Assembly: GCF_040932035.1 (NCBI RefSeq)
Contig: NZ_JBFRBB010000001.1
Coordinates: 124,001 to 188,000 of the forward strand
Direction of reading: 5' to 3'
Source: Hoeflea_A sp040932035
Lineage (GTDB): Bacteria > Pseudomonadota > Alphaproteobacteria > Rhizobiales > Rhizobiaceae
DNA length: 64,000 nucleotides
The notes below the pieces were generated by a model. That model saw only the letters and a list, made by a program, of their open reading frames with translations. It did not search any database and was not told the origin of the DNA. Position numbers and translations under genes: made by a program. Shown here piece after piece: positions 1 through 8,739 of this stretch (position 1 is its first letter; every line of letters starts with the position of its first letter).

Positions 1-1
1 T

Positions 2-642
<641 letters not shown>

Positions 643-646
<4 letters not shown>

Positions 647-1416
647 AGCGTTTTGAAGGCAAAAACGTGCTGATCACCGGCGCAGCGCGCGGTATCGGCA
701 GGGCATTTGCAGCCTCATTCGCGGGCGAGGGTGCCTGTGTGACGATTGCGGATATCGATATGGAGCGGGCGACGCAAAGCGCGGCTGATATCGGCCCGGA
801 TGTTCGCTCTGCCAGGCTGGACCTGACGCAGCAAGGTTCAATCGAACAAACCGTCGCCGAGGCCGACAGCGCCATGGGCGGCATCGACATACTCATCAAC
901 AACGCCGCTCTGTTCGACCTCGCGCCGATCACGGAAATCACCCGCGACAGCTATGACCGCCTGTTTTCCGTCAACGTCGCCGGCACGCTCTTCACCATGC
1001 AGGCAGTCGCCAGAACCATGATTGCGCGCGGAAGTGGCGGCAAGATCATCAACATGGCAAGCCAGGCGGGCAGGCGGGGCGAGCCGCTTGTCGCCGTCTA
1101 TTGCGCGACCAAGGCCGCCGTCATCAGCCTCACCCAGTCGGCCGGTCTCAATCTGATCAGACACGGCATTAATGTGAATGCCATCGCGCCGGGTGTCGTC
1201 GACGGCGAGCACTGGGATCATGTCGATTCTCTGTTTGCCAAATATGAAGGCCTGCAGCCCGGCGAAAAAAAGCGGCTGGTGGGAGAGGCGGTGCCCTATG
1301 GCCGCATGGGCACGGCGGACGATCTCACAGGCGCGGTATTGTTCCTGGCAAGCAGTAACGCCGACTACATCGTCGCCCAGACGCTGAATGTCGACGGCGG
1401 GAACTGGATGAGCTGA
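643..1416 (+). CDS. smoS: Sorbitol (L-iditol 2-)dehydrogenase, SDR family
   Basis: A 257-residue classical short-chain dehydrogenase that would oxidise D-sorbitol to fructose (and related polyols) with NAD+. The cofactor motif TGAARGIG is at residues 12-19, the NNA motif follows near residue 86, and the active-site pair YCATK has Tyr153 and Lys157. The C-terminal NVDGGNWMS ending resembles the SmoS sorbitol dehydrogenases of Rhodobacter and rhizobia. It overlaps the upstream ATPase by 4 bases and its TGA overlaps the ATG of the mannitol dehydrogenase by one base, so all three form one operon. Family is certain; the sorbitol specificity comes from similarity and context. Confidence 0.9.
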
Positions 1417-2885
1417 TGGCAATAAAGCTCACCCAGGAATCGCTTGCCGATCTGCCTCATGATGTGGCCGTTCCCGGTTACGACCGGCGCTCGTTGAGAC
1501 CCGGTATCATCCACATCGGCACCGGCAATTTTCACCGCGCCCATCAGGCCGTCTATCTCGACCGCCTGTTCAATTCGGGCCTGGATCACGACTGGGCGGT
1601 GATCGGCGCCGGCGTGCAGCCGTCCGATGCCGAAATGCGCTCGAAACTGCAGGCGCAGGACTGGCTGACAACCGTCGTCGAACTCGCGCCCGAAGGGCTG
1701 AGCGCCTGCATTTGCGGCGCCATGGTCGACTTTATCGACATCGACCCGACGGCGCTGGTCGAAGCGCTGACCCGGCCCGATATCAGGATTGTCTCGCTGA
1801 CCATCACCGAGGGCGGCTATTACGTCGATCCGCAATCGGGCGGTTTCGACCTTTCGCATGCGGACATTTTGAGGGATATTGCCGCTCCCGATGATCCGCG
1901 TACGGTGTTTGGCCTTTTAATTGCCGGACTGCGCCGCCGCCGCGAGGAGGGCCTGCCGCCCTTCACCATCATGTCCTGTGACAATCTGCCGGACAACGGC
2001 ACGGTCACGCGCAATGCCGTCGTCGGTCTCGCTGGTGCCATTTCGCCGGAACTCGGAAGCTGGATCGGCCAGAATGTCGCCTTTCCGAGCGGCATGGTCG
2101 ATTGCATCACGCCGGCAACGTCCGAGCGCGAACGGCAGATTGTCCGTGACCGCTTCGGCATCGAGGATGCCGCTCCCGTTGTGTGCGAGCCGTTCCGCCA
2201 GTGGGTGCTGGAGGATAATTTTCCCGCCGGGCGTCCGGCGCTGGAGAAGGTCGGCGTTGAATTCGTCGATGACGTCGCGCCCTATGAACTGATGAAACTG
2301 CGCATTCTCAATGGCGGTCATGCGGCCATTGCCTATCCGGCGGCGCTGCTTGGCATTGAATATGTCCACGAGGCAATGGCGCACCCGCTGATCCAGGCGT
2401 ATCTCGAAAAGCTCGTGCACGAGGAAATCATCCCGACTGTCCCGAAAATCACCGGCGTGGACTTCGCCGACTATTTCGCCAGCGTCGCCGGCCGGTTTTC
2501 CAACCCGGCTGTCGGCGATACCGTTGCGCGCCTGTGCTTCGACGGCTCCAACCGCCAGCCGAAATTCATCTTCCCGGCGATTGCCGAGCGCCTCAGCAAC
2601 GGACATTCCGTCGAAGGTCTTGCGCTGGAAGTGGCGCTTTGGTGCCGCTACTGCGCCGGAACGGACGAGAGCGGCAACGCCATTGCCGTCAATGACGAAA
2701 ATGCCGAGTTGCTGTTTGAATTGGCCATGAACGCCCGGTCGAACCCGGCGGTCTTTCTCGAGCAGGAGTCCGTGTTCGGTCCATTGGGAAGCGATGACGC
2801 GTTTCGAAGTTCCTTTGCCGCCGCCCTTGAACGGATATGGGCTGAAGGAACGGAGGCTGCTCTGCGGCGTTATCTCGCAGGCTGA
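1416..2885 (+). CDS. mtlK: Mannitol 2-dehydrogenase family protein
   Basis: A 489-residue polyol-specific long-chain dehydrogenase, normal length for the family, predicted to oxidise mannitol (or arabitol/sorbitol) to the 2-ketose with NAD+. The N-terminal nucleotide-binding motif GTGNFHRAHQ is present. The KLRILNGGHA motif near residue 295 carries the Lys, Asn and His with the spacing of the catalytic residues in Pseudomonas mannitol dehydrogenase. It is the last gene of the polyol operon; no U-tailed hairpin is visible behind it. Which hexitol is preferred cannot be read from sequence. Confidence 0.9.
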   Translation: MAIKLTQESLADLPHDVAVPGYDRRSLRPGIIHIGTGNFHRAHQAVYLDRLFNSGLDHDWAVIGAGVQPSDAEMRSKLQAQDWLTTVVELAPEGLSACICGAMVDFIDIDPTALVEALTRPDIRIVSLTITEGGYYVDPQSGGFDLSHADILRDIAAPDDPRTVFGLLIAGLRRRREEGLPPFTIMSCDNLPDNGTVTRNAVVGLAGAISPELGSWIGQNVAFPSGMVDCITPATSERERQIVRDRFGIEDAAPVVCEPFRQWVLEDNFPAGRPALEKVGVEFVDDVAPYELMKLRILNGGHAAIAYPAALLGIEYVHEAMAHPLIQAYLEKLVHEEIIPTVPKITGVDFADYFASVAGRFSNPAVGDTVARLCFDGSNRQPKFIFPAIAERLSNGHSVEGLALEVALWCRYCAGTDESGNAIAVNDENAELLFELAMNARSNPAVFLEQESVFGPLGSDDAFRSSFAAALERIWAEGTEAALRRYLAG

Positions 2886-2968
2886 TTGCAGCGGCTTGTT
2901 CCGGTGGCGCACGGCAAATCCGGCGCGGCATTCACGGCGCCGTCGATATTTCACCCTTGCGGCGCGGC

Positions 2969-3064
2969 TCAGGCCTTTTTGTTTTTCTTCTTGGCGTTGC
3001 GCTTTTTCTCATTGGCGGCGCGGCGCGCGCGGTAACGTTTGAATTTCGCGTTGTCCTTTTTCAC
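2969..3064 (-). CDS. Very small Lys/Arg-rich protein (31 aa)
   Basis: A short reading frame starting with GTG, preceded by a strong Shine-Dalgarno GGGAGGA eight bases upstream. The product is 31 residues, almost entirely Lys, Arg, Ala and Asn, ending in KKKNKKA. A longer in-frame version (from 3151) exists but lacks such a ribosome site, so the GTG at 3064 is preferred. Composition suggests nucleic-acid or ribosome binding, but I recognise no family. The gene lies convergent to the mannitol dehydrogenase. It could be a chance frame; the ribosome site is the main support. Confidence 0.45.
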   Translation of the reverse strand: MKKDNAKFKRYRARRAANEKKRNAKKKNKKA

Positions 3065-3296
3065 CTTGAACGTCCTCCCAGTTGAGCGGGTCGTTGCGCG
3101 TCCTTTTATCGCTCCGTCTCTTTCGGCTCGGAGCAGCCGGCCTGAAGGCATTTTCGCGCGCGTGTATCAGGATACAACAAAAGGTCCCGGAAATCAGCGT
3201 TGCCGCTGCAATGCGTATCGTGTTCCTGAAATGCAATACCCGCCCGAAGGCGCCTCGATGAGAGGCGGGGCGGGTGTTGATCGCGGTTCGGCCGGA

Positions 3297-3473
3297 TCAG
3301 CGGACATTCAGTCCCGATGCGGCCGGAGCCAGCGGTTTCGGCTGGCTGGTTTTCGGACGATGAGGCCAGAGGCTCTTCATCAGTACGCGAATGGCGCGCG
3401 CCCTGTGGACCCGGGCCTGATTAACCCTCTCGTTGTAGTATTCATAGTCGAGTCCGTTTTGCTGTTCGGTCAT
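3297..3473 (-). CDS. Small conserved-type protein of unknown function (58 aa)
   Basis: Starts at the ATG giving MTEQQNGLDYEYYNERVNQ, chosen because AGGAG sits seven bases upstream; an upstream in-frame ATG at 3569 has no such site. The N-terminal half (DYEYYNERVNQARVHRARAIRVLM) is a basic amphipathic helix of the kind seen in short alphaproteobacterial proteins often named after RSP_7527, and the tail is Pro/Ala-rich. It is not secreted and has no membrane segment. No function can be given. Confidence 0.6.
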   Translation of the reverse strand: MTEQQNGLDYEYYNERVNQARVHRARAIRVLMKSLWPHRPKTSQPKPLAPAASGLNVR

Positions 3474-3607
3474 TTCAAACTCCTGTTGTTTATCTTCATG
3501 AACTGGAGTTGGGGAGCGAACATGAACGCAGTCTGCCCGAACGATTAAAGGCCTGTAATGTTGGTTCAAGTATGCGTGTGCCCGGAAGCTGCGGCTGAGC
3601 TGAAGCG

Positions 3608-3916
3608 CTAGCCCGCGACTTCGCCGACCAGCATTTGCGGGGTTGTATTGGTGTAATTGGGAATATCCGCCAGAACCGGGCCGGATGCTGCCATGGCGCT
3701 GTCGAGGGCTGCCTGGTCGGCGAAGATCATGGTGGCGATGGCGTAAAAGCCGGGCGGCGCATCGGGGCCTCCGGCAACGCCCTTTGTCACCAGCGTCGAT
3801 TCGATATGAACACCCATATGTTCACCCACCAGCGGCATGTGCCTGGTCAGGTAATAGTCGTAGTCGAAATTTGTGCTGTCGGTTATCGGGTAAAGGACCT
3901 GGAGCGATAAACGCAT
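3608..3916 (-). CDS. EthD family protein
   Basis: A 102-residue dimeric alpha+beta-barrel (ferredoxin-like) protein. The start LSLQVLYPITDSTNFDYDYYLTRHMPLVGEHMG carries the typical HMPL region, and the later YAIATMIFADQAALDSAM strand-helix fits EthD proteins. The family was named for a protein needed for ethyl tert-butyl ether breakdown, but most members have no known substrate. A clear GGAGGAAA ribosome site precedes the ATG at 3916. It stands alone between unrelated genes. Family assignment is fairly sure; role unknown. Confidence 0.8.
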   Translation of the reverse strand: MRLSLQVLYPITDSTNFDYDYYLTRHMPLVGEHMGVHIESTLVTKGVAGGPDAPPGFYAIATMIFADQAALDSAMAASGPVLADIPNYTNTTPQMLVGEVAG

Positions 3917-4072
3917 GACGATTTCCTCCGGATATGATGTGCCGTTGTACGGTATCCCCGGATGGGGCCGTTTGAGTGCGGGAGGATGGCACGGTGCGGT
4001 GCTTTTTCCAAGCCGGCTTGCGCCCTTGCCCGGTGGCCGTTTGTCTTCGTTATCCCTGCCACAGGCCTCAAT

Positions 4073-4462
4073 TCATGTTGGCTGTTTACCCGATAGCAGC
4101 CTGATGATGAAAAAGCCGATAAGGCTGGCTAAAGCCACCGGAAGGACGCCGTAGATGAAGACACCGACCGTCCCGAACAGTCCGCCCATTGCCATGCCGA
4201 GCAGCGACACCGGCAGGGCGACGATGACGAACCCCCACAGCCAGTATTGCTGCCTGCTTGTTTCCAGACGGTTCATGAAAAACACCACCGGGATAAACAT
4301 CAGCCAGCCGACGGGAATGAAGATCAGACCCTGCAGCGCCGGCGCGAGGTCGAGCGCGCCGAAACGGAAAACGAAAATCAGCAGCTGCGCCGCATAAACG
4401 GCAAACCCGGCCCAAAGCGCCAGCGAGTATCGATAATGATGCACAATCCGCCTCCAGTGCAT
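4073..4462 (-). CDS. Small four-helix membrane protein, unknown function
   Basis: A 129-residue very hydrophobic protein with about four membrane segments (near residues 14-32, 40-60, 74-94 and 97-120) and a short basic C-terminus ending LLSGKQPT. I do not recognise the family. A shortened second copy of the same gene lies at 7890-8088, keeping the first and last membrane segments; comparing the two supports this copy as the intact one and its ATG at 4462 (in-frame stop TGA directly before it). No partner gene is adjacent. Confidence 0.65.
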   Translation of the reverse strand: MHWRRIVHHYRYSLALWAGFAVYAAQLLIFVFRFGALDLAPALQGLIFIPVGWLMFIPVVFFMNRLETSRQQYWLWGFVIVALPVSLLGMAMGGLFGTVGVFIYGVLPVALASLIGFFIIRLLSGKQPT

Positions 4463-4715
4463 TCAGTGTGAATGTGCAAATACTACGATGAAAATACCGC
4501 TTCAATAATTGACGGTCTTTGGCTGTCTATCAACATCCCTCCATGAATGACGGCATGGCTGAAAACATTAGGAACCGTTTTGCGCATCAGGTGACCCGAC
4601 ACTGCGGTGCGGCAGGCCGAAACAGCCACCGTATCTCTTTGCAGGCTGCGAAAACGAATGCTACTTTGGCGAGTAGATTCCTGTACGCTCATTTCAGTCG
4701 CACAATGGGGCTTCC

Positions 4716-5882
4716 ATGACAGATTTCAGATTTGCGCTCGCGTCAAAATTCCGTCCGTTTTCCGGCGGCACGCAACGCTTTGCTTGTCTTTTCATTATGC
4801 TGATTTTGACCTGCTCGCCGGTGTTGGCAACGGTCAAGACGCTCCTCGGCAATAAGCATCTGTATGATGGCGAAACCCTTGTATCGGCAGCCGGTTTTCC
4901 CGCCTTGATCAAGTATGTCGAGGCCGACAAGGACAAGCCGCTTGTGATCTTTGTCCCGGGCGATGCCCATCTGGCGCGCATCGCCTATGGATTCCCGAAG
5001 GGCAATCCACAGGATTTTCTCGCCTATTGGCTGAACCAGGCGGGCTATCCGTTTCTTGGTGTTTCCTATCCGTTGGAAAACCCCGTCTTCTCCAAAACAT
5101 ACCCCGAATACAATATCCGGGACTGGGGAGAACAGGTCGCGCAGATTGCCGCCCACACCGTCGCTGAAAACGGCTTGTCGAAACACGTCATAATCTGCGG
5201 CTGGAGCATGGGCGGAAAAATAGCGGCTTCGGTTTCCAGCGCGGTTCGAAAACATGGCCTGACAACCGATATTTTTGTCGCCATGTCGGCGGATCCACCC
5301 GTTGTCGGACTCCTGCCGAAATCGCTCACCGACAACATCAAGATGCTGCCCGACGGTCTTGCCGACAGAAAACGCGTCTTTCCCTGGTTCGTCAACGCCA
5401 TTGGACAGCAAAGCACGTATAACGGTCGCACGATCATCCCCAGGGATGTGTTTCTTGGAGAATTCATCGGCAATATTCCGGTTGGTCTGATGGAAACGGG
5501 ACTCGTCTATCGGGACGGCAAGTTTGTGCATGACCTGGAGGGCACGCTGAACGATGCCGAAATGCTCGACTTTGCTGTATATCCCATTCCGGCGGTGATC
5601 CACGGGGATTCGCCTGACGATGCGGAAAATGTCCTGTTTGATACGTCCGATTGGGCCTTTATCCGCAACAGGGCCATCGTCCGGCGGATGCGGGGGGACA
5701 CGCCCTACGACAAGATCCCGCCGGCCCGCTGGCAGCAAATTCAGCAGGCGGTCAGAACATCCGGGCAGTATTTGACCGAGTGGGTGCAGGGCAACCACTT
5801 CTTCTTCCTCGGGGAAATCGGCGCTCGGGACGCGGCGCAGAAGATCATAAGACTGCACCAACGGGCCGCGACCATAAAGTGA
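4716..5882 (+). CDS. Exported alpha/beta-hydrolase-like protein
   Basis: A 388-residue protein with an N-terminal signal peptide (hydrophobic stretch around residues 23-39, cleavage likely after PVLA), so probably periplasmic. The nucleophile elbow GWSMGG puts the likely catalytic Ser at residue 164. The preceding segment LVIFVPGDAHLARIAYG resembles the oxyanion-hole strand of alpha/beta hydrolases, and a conserved-looking GNHFFFLGE near the end would supply the catalytic His. Substrate is unknown; esterase, lipase or peptidase are all possible. The ribosome site before the ATG is weak. It has no operon partners. Confidence 0.65.
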   Translation: MTDFRFALASKFRPFSGGTQRFACLFIMLILTCSPVLATVKTLLGNKHLYDGETLVSAAGFPALIKYVEADKDKPLVIFVPGDAHLARIAYGFPKGNPQDFLAYWLNQAGYPFLGVSYPLENPVFSKTYPEYNIRDWGEQVAQIAAHTVAENGLSKHVIICGWSMGGKIAASVSSAVRKHGLTTDIFVAMSADPPVVGLLPKSLTDNIKMLPDGLADRKRVFPWFVNAIGQQSTYNGRTIIPRDVFLGEFIGNIPVGLMETGLVYRDGKFVHDLEGTLNDAEMLDFAVYPIPAVIHGDSPDDAENVLFDTSDWAFIRNRAIVRRMRGDTPYDKIPPARWQQIQQAVRTSGQYLTEWVQGNHFFFLGEIGARDAAQKIIRLHQRAATIK

Positions 5883-5924
5883 GACGGTTTTCCGCTTGCC
5901 CGGATTTAGGCCACGTGAAAGGAT

Positions 5925-6357
5925 TTGAGATTGAATCTGGATTCATTGAGTCAGCGGCACGCTAGTTGTGCGTGCCAGAATCTAAGAATATCCGTAACCG
6001 ATGAACCGGTTGCGGTGAGTGCCTGCAATTGTACAGAATGTCAAAGGCGTGCCGGTAGCGTGCTAGGTGTGGCTGCGTTTTTCAAAGATACTCAGCTCGT
6101 TTCCATCGTCGGAGAATACTCGGTCTATAAACGCGCCTCCGGGCCGGATCGATCAATTTAATTTCACTTCTGCCCCAATTGCGGCTCGACCGTTTTCTGG
6201 CGTCTGAGTAAGTACCCGGATCATATTGCCATAGCAGTCGGGTGTTTTGCAGACCCGGATTTTCCGCCCCCAAAAAAAGGCGGTATGGACCCAGCACAAG
6301 CACCATTGGTTGGAATTTCCGAGCTCCGTAACGACATTCACCGGAGCACCGCGTTAA
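5925..6357 (+). pseudogene. Broken GFA-family (glutathione-dependent formaldehyde-activating-like) gene
   Basis: Three-part remains of a small zinc-binding GFA protein. The first part has CAC...CNCTECQRRAGSVLG. A TAA at 6159-6161 then interrupts, where relatives usually have Glu, so one G-to-T change would explain it. Reading continues in the same frame as FHFCPNCGSTVFW and VGCFADPDFPPPK. A one-base excess in the C5A7 run at about 6266-6278 shifts the frame. In the next frame the normal ending VWTQHKHHWLEFP appears, stopping at 6355-6357. All four zinc-ligand cysteine regions are still readable, so the loss is recent. A sequencing error could explain the homopolymer shift but hardly the stop. 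Confidence 0.75.
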
Positions 6358-6417
6358 TTATCAGAATGCCACTGCACCATTGGCGCGGCCGGACCGCGAT
6401 GTTTGTCCCGGCCGCCG

Positions 6418-7572
6418 TTACGGTGCGGGGGCAGCGCGGCGACGGGTCATGAGCGCGACCACGTAGAGGGCTATCAGGACCTGGACGGCTGCATGGTAGA
6501 AAAAATAACCGGATGGCCGCCAGGCCTCGATGATCTCGGAGGAAACAACCGGCCCGAGCATCATGCCGAGGTTGAAGATGATGGCGAGGGTCGCACCGCT
6601 CCCGACCATCTCGTCCGGCTCCAGTTCGTCATTGACGGCGGCCAGGCACAGGCCGTACATCGACAGAGCAAGACCGGCATAAAGGCCGATGATGAGGTAA
6701 ATGGGAATGACGTGGTCGACGGACGTTACCGCCAGTAGAAAGGCGGCCAGTGCGGCCAGCAGGGCGACCGCGATCATGATCTTGGACCGATCGTAGCGAT
6801 CGGCCAAAATACCGACCGGCCACATGAAGATCAGACTGCCAAGAGACATGAAGGCCATGAAGATCGACACCTCGGCCGTGCTGAAGCCAGCCTTGTCGGC
6901 AAAGATCGCGCCCGCCCCGGCCAGGGCTCCCATGGCCAAACCGCACAAGACCGCGGCACCCACGCCCAGCGGGGCCTTGCGGAAGAGCGCGGCAATGCTG
7001 ATCCTCTTGGGGGCCTTGAAAGCCGGAGCCGGCTTGGCGCTGAGCAGGATCGGCACGATCCCGAAGGAGATCAGCACGGAGGTCAGGATAAACAGTTCAT
7101 AGCCTTGCGGATCGCCCATGTTCAGCATCAGCGCACCCGCGCCGAGCCCTGCATAGTGGAGGATAACGTAGAAATTCATGACTTTGCCACGAATCTCGTT
7201 TGTGGAGCTTTGGTTCAGCCATGTCTCGGCAACGATGTAGATCGTGGCAAAGCACATCCCGGTCGCGACCCGAAGCAGGAACCAGAAAACGGCATCCGGG
7301 ACGACAGCGAACAGCAGGGCCGTCCCGGAAGCGATCGAGGCAACAGCCGCAAACACCTTGGCGTGCCCGACCTGGTGGATCAGTTTTGGTGCAAGCAGCG
7401 CACCCACCAGGGCGCCGGCGTAGTAGCCGGCCATGATGAGGCCGGTGTTCGAGGTGTCGAAACCCTCATCGAAGGCCCGCACGGCCAGAAGCGGTGCCTG
7501 AAGTCCGGCGCTCATTGCGATGGTGACGAGTCCGAAAAAAAGCGCCCAGCTTAAGACAAGAACAGACCTCAT
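6418..7572 (-). CDS. MFS transporter (YcaD-like)
   Basis: A 384-residue major facilitator with about 12 membrane helices. The start MRSVLVLSWALFFGLVTIAMSAGLQAPLLAVRAF is preferred over longer frames because GGAGGGG lies just upstream and the protein then begins at the first helix. The motif-A-like loop between helices 2 and 3 is degenerate (APKLIHQVGHAKV), and the second-half equivalent ILADRYDRSK is clear. The helix order and RVATGMCFATIYIVAETWLNQ resemble the YcaD/TetA-like group of drug or metabolite exporters. Substrate unknown. A GC-rich inverted repeat without T-run (6384-6415) follows the stop. Confidence 0.85.
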   Translation of the reverse strand: MRSVLVLSWALFFGLVTIAMSAGLQAPLLAVRAFDEGFDTSNTGLIMAGYYAGALVGALLAPKLIHQVGHAKVFAAVASIASGTALLFAVVPDAVFWFLLRVATGMCFATIYIVAETWLNQSSTNEIRGKVMNFYVILHYAGLGAGALMLNMGDPQGYELFILTSVLISFGIVPILLSAKPAPAFKAPKRISIAALFRKAPLGVGAAVLCGLAMGALAGAGAIFADKAGFSTAEVSIFMAFMSLGSLIFMWPVGILADRYDRSKIMIAVALLAALAAFLLAVTSVDHVIPIYLIIGLYAGLALSMYGLCLAAVNDELEPDEMVGSGATLAIIFNLGMMLGPVVSSEIIEAWRPSGYFFYHAAVQVLIALYVVALMTRRRAAPAP

Positions 7573-7889
7573 ACCCCCTGGTCCCCTCCACAGACGCCGG
7601 CTCCACTCCCGAAAGGATATTCCGATATGACGGCGTCTCGTCCCGGCAGTCAACCGCCTATGCGTTTGGCGGCTCATGAATTGAATGACCGGGAACGGCG
7701 CCGGGCTGCCGGAAGCAGCTGGTTGCGGATCGGCGGAATTTGCCCCGGTGCAGTCGGGCGATAAACAAACACAAAATGGGGTTAAGTAACTTTCACCGTA
7801 ATTCCAGGGGCCGCCTCTCTTTCCATGCGACTTTGAGCCATGCGCTGAAGCAGGCGATGGTCCCTGCATCTCGTTCCACAGGTCTCAAA
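7573..7889. other. Gene-free stretch upstream of the MFS gene
   Basis: About 320 bases with no supported gene. It should hold the promoter of the MFS gene on the minus strand, but I see no convincing -35/-10 pair. A CCGTAAT heptamer occurs at 7796-7802, one of several in this accessory region. The right end already matches the 3' flank of the membrane-protein gene at 4073, showing that the duplication behind the copy at 7890 includes some flanking DNA. Confidence 0.4.
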
Positions 7890-8088
7890 TTATGCTGGCT
7901 GTTTGCCCGACAGCAGCCTGATGATGAAAAAGCCGATGTGGCTGGCAAGGGCCACTGGAAGGACACCGGCATCGAATGCGCCGAGCCGGAACAAGAAAAC
8001 CAGCATCTGCACCGCATAAACAGCAATGCCCGCCAGAAGCGTTGGCGAATATTGATATGTGTGCGAGGCCCGGCTCCAATGAATTCAG
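7890..8088 (-). pseudogene. Shortened copy of the 4073-4462 membrane-protein gene
   Basis: Read on the minus strand this matches the first ~38 and last ~30 codons of the gene at 4073-4462 (for example GVLPVALASHIGFFIIRLLSGKQPA against GVLPVALASLIGFFIIRLLSGKQPT, split here only by one substitution). About 190 bases in the middle are missing but the frame is kept, leaving about 66 codons with membrane segments 1 and 4. The start codon has become ATT and is preceded by the same in-frame TGA as in the intact copy. It is probably a dead gene; an ATT-initiated two-helix peptide cannot be excluded. Confidence 0.75.
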
Positions 8089-8254
8089 AAGGTGGTAGAA
8101 AACCCCGACTCAAATGGTGCGTTCATACTCGGCCAGATTCGATTGTTCATCAACGTCTTGCGGCAAATGGCACATTTTGGCGTGAACCGGCAAACTACGG
8201 CCGCAATCCACATTGGTTTGTTGGCTGCCCCGTTCACGGGGCACAGCTGAGGAA

Positions 8255-8401
8255 TCAGACGCCAGCGCCGAACAGATGCAACACGAAGCCGAAAAGCTGC
8301 GACCAGATATAAAAAACGCCGGTGAACATCGGAATGCAAAGCAGCGCGCCGCCAATCGCAAGCAAAATGCCCCGCCTTATTCTCTGAGGACTCGTTCGCA
8401 T
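8255..8401 (-). CDS. Possible small membrane peptide (48 aa)
   Basis: A short frame from an ATG, with GGAG eleven bases upstream. It codes for a basic N-terminus (MRTSPQRIRR) followed by two hydrophobic stretches (GILLAIGGALLCIPMFTGVF and FGFVLHLFGAGV). The composition is what a small inner-membrane protein would have, and it lies next to the shortened membrane-protein copy. I recognise no family and the ribosome site spacing is poor, so this is tentative. Confidence 0.3.
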   Translation of the reverse strand: MRTSPQRIRRGILLAIGGALLCIPMFTGVFYIWSQLFGFVLHLFGAGV

Positions 8402-8739
8402 CGGCGGATACGCTCCGGCTATTCCTGTTTCCAAGTAGCACTAGCTTATGAATAGACGCCGGCAGGCGTCCATTGCACAATGGTTTATTGACGGCAAGAG
8501 CATGTCCGGGTGGATGAATGGGCGAGCGCCGCAAGCCAATGGTGGAAACAGCCTGTCACCGCCAGTTCCGCTGTAATTTCAAATTACGGTGGCACCGTAA
8601 TATTGCACCCAATATGTCACCATTGGGGTGTTTCGCAGACGGTTCCCAATTCGATCATATGGGCGGACAAGACCGCCAGTCGCTGGCTGTGGGATCTTAG
8701 CCCGCTTTCTTCGCAATGCGGGAACGGCCGATTAGTCTG
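8402..8739. other. Gene-free stretch with overlapping palindromes
   Basis: About 340 bases without a supported gene. Between 8573 and 8632 several inverted repeats follow or overlap one another; these are listed separately. Otherwise I see no promoter, RNA gene or gene remnant. Confidence 0.4.
8573..8632. repeat. Cluster of nested perfect inverted repeats
   Basis: GTAATTT-C-AAATTAC spans 8573-8587. It overlaps the perfect 19-base dyad ATTACGGTGGCACCGTAAT at 8583-8601, which is followed by ATATTG-cacc-CAATAT (8600-8615) and an imperfect CACCCAAT...ATTGGGGTG pair. The strands could form alternative hairpins, or the dyads could be protein-binding sites. There is no T-run, so it is not an ordinary terminator. 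Confidence 0.6.

Noticed and set aside
3240..3278. Hairpin ACCCGCCC...GGGCGGGT as terminator of the small gene at 3297
   Set aside because: Good stem but no T-run on either strand; not counted as a Rho-independent terminator.
4519..4719. 66-codon frame before the alpha/beta hydrolase gene
   Set aside because: No ribosome site, no hydrophobic or family pattern, and it runs into the real gene start.
6384..6415. GCGGCCGG...CCGGCCGC hairpin behind the MFS gene as terminator
   Set aside because: No following T-run in the minus direction; could be a Rho-linked end or chance.
8085..8534. 149-codon minus-strand frame beside the shortened membrane-protein copy
   Set aside because: Contains no consistent domain and competes with the better-supported small hydrophobic frame at 8255-8401.
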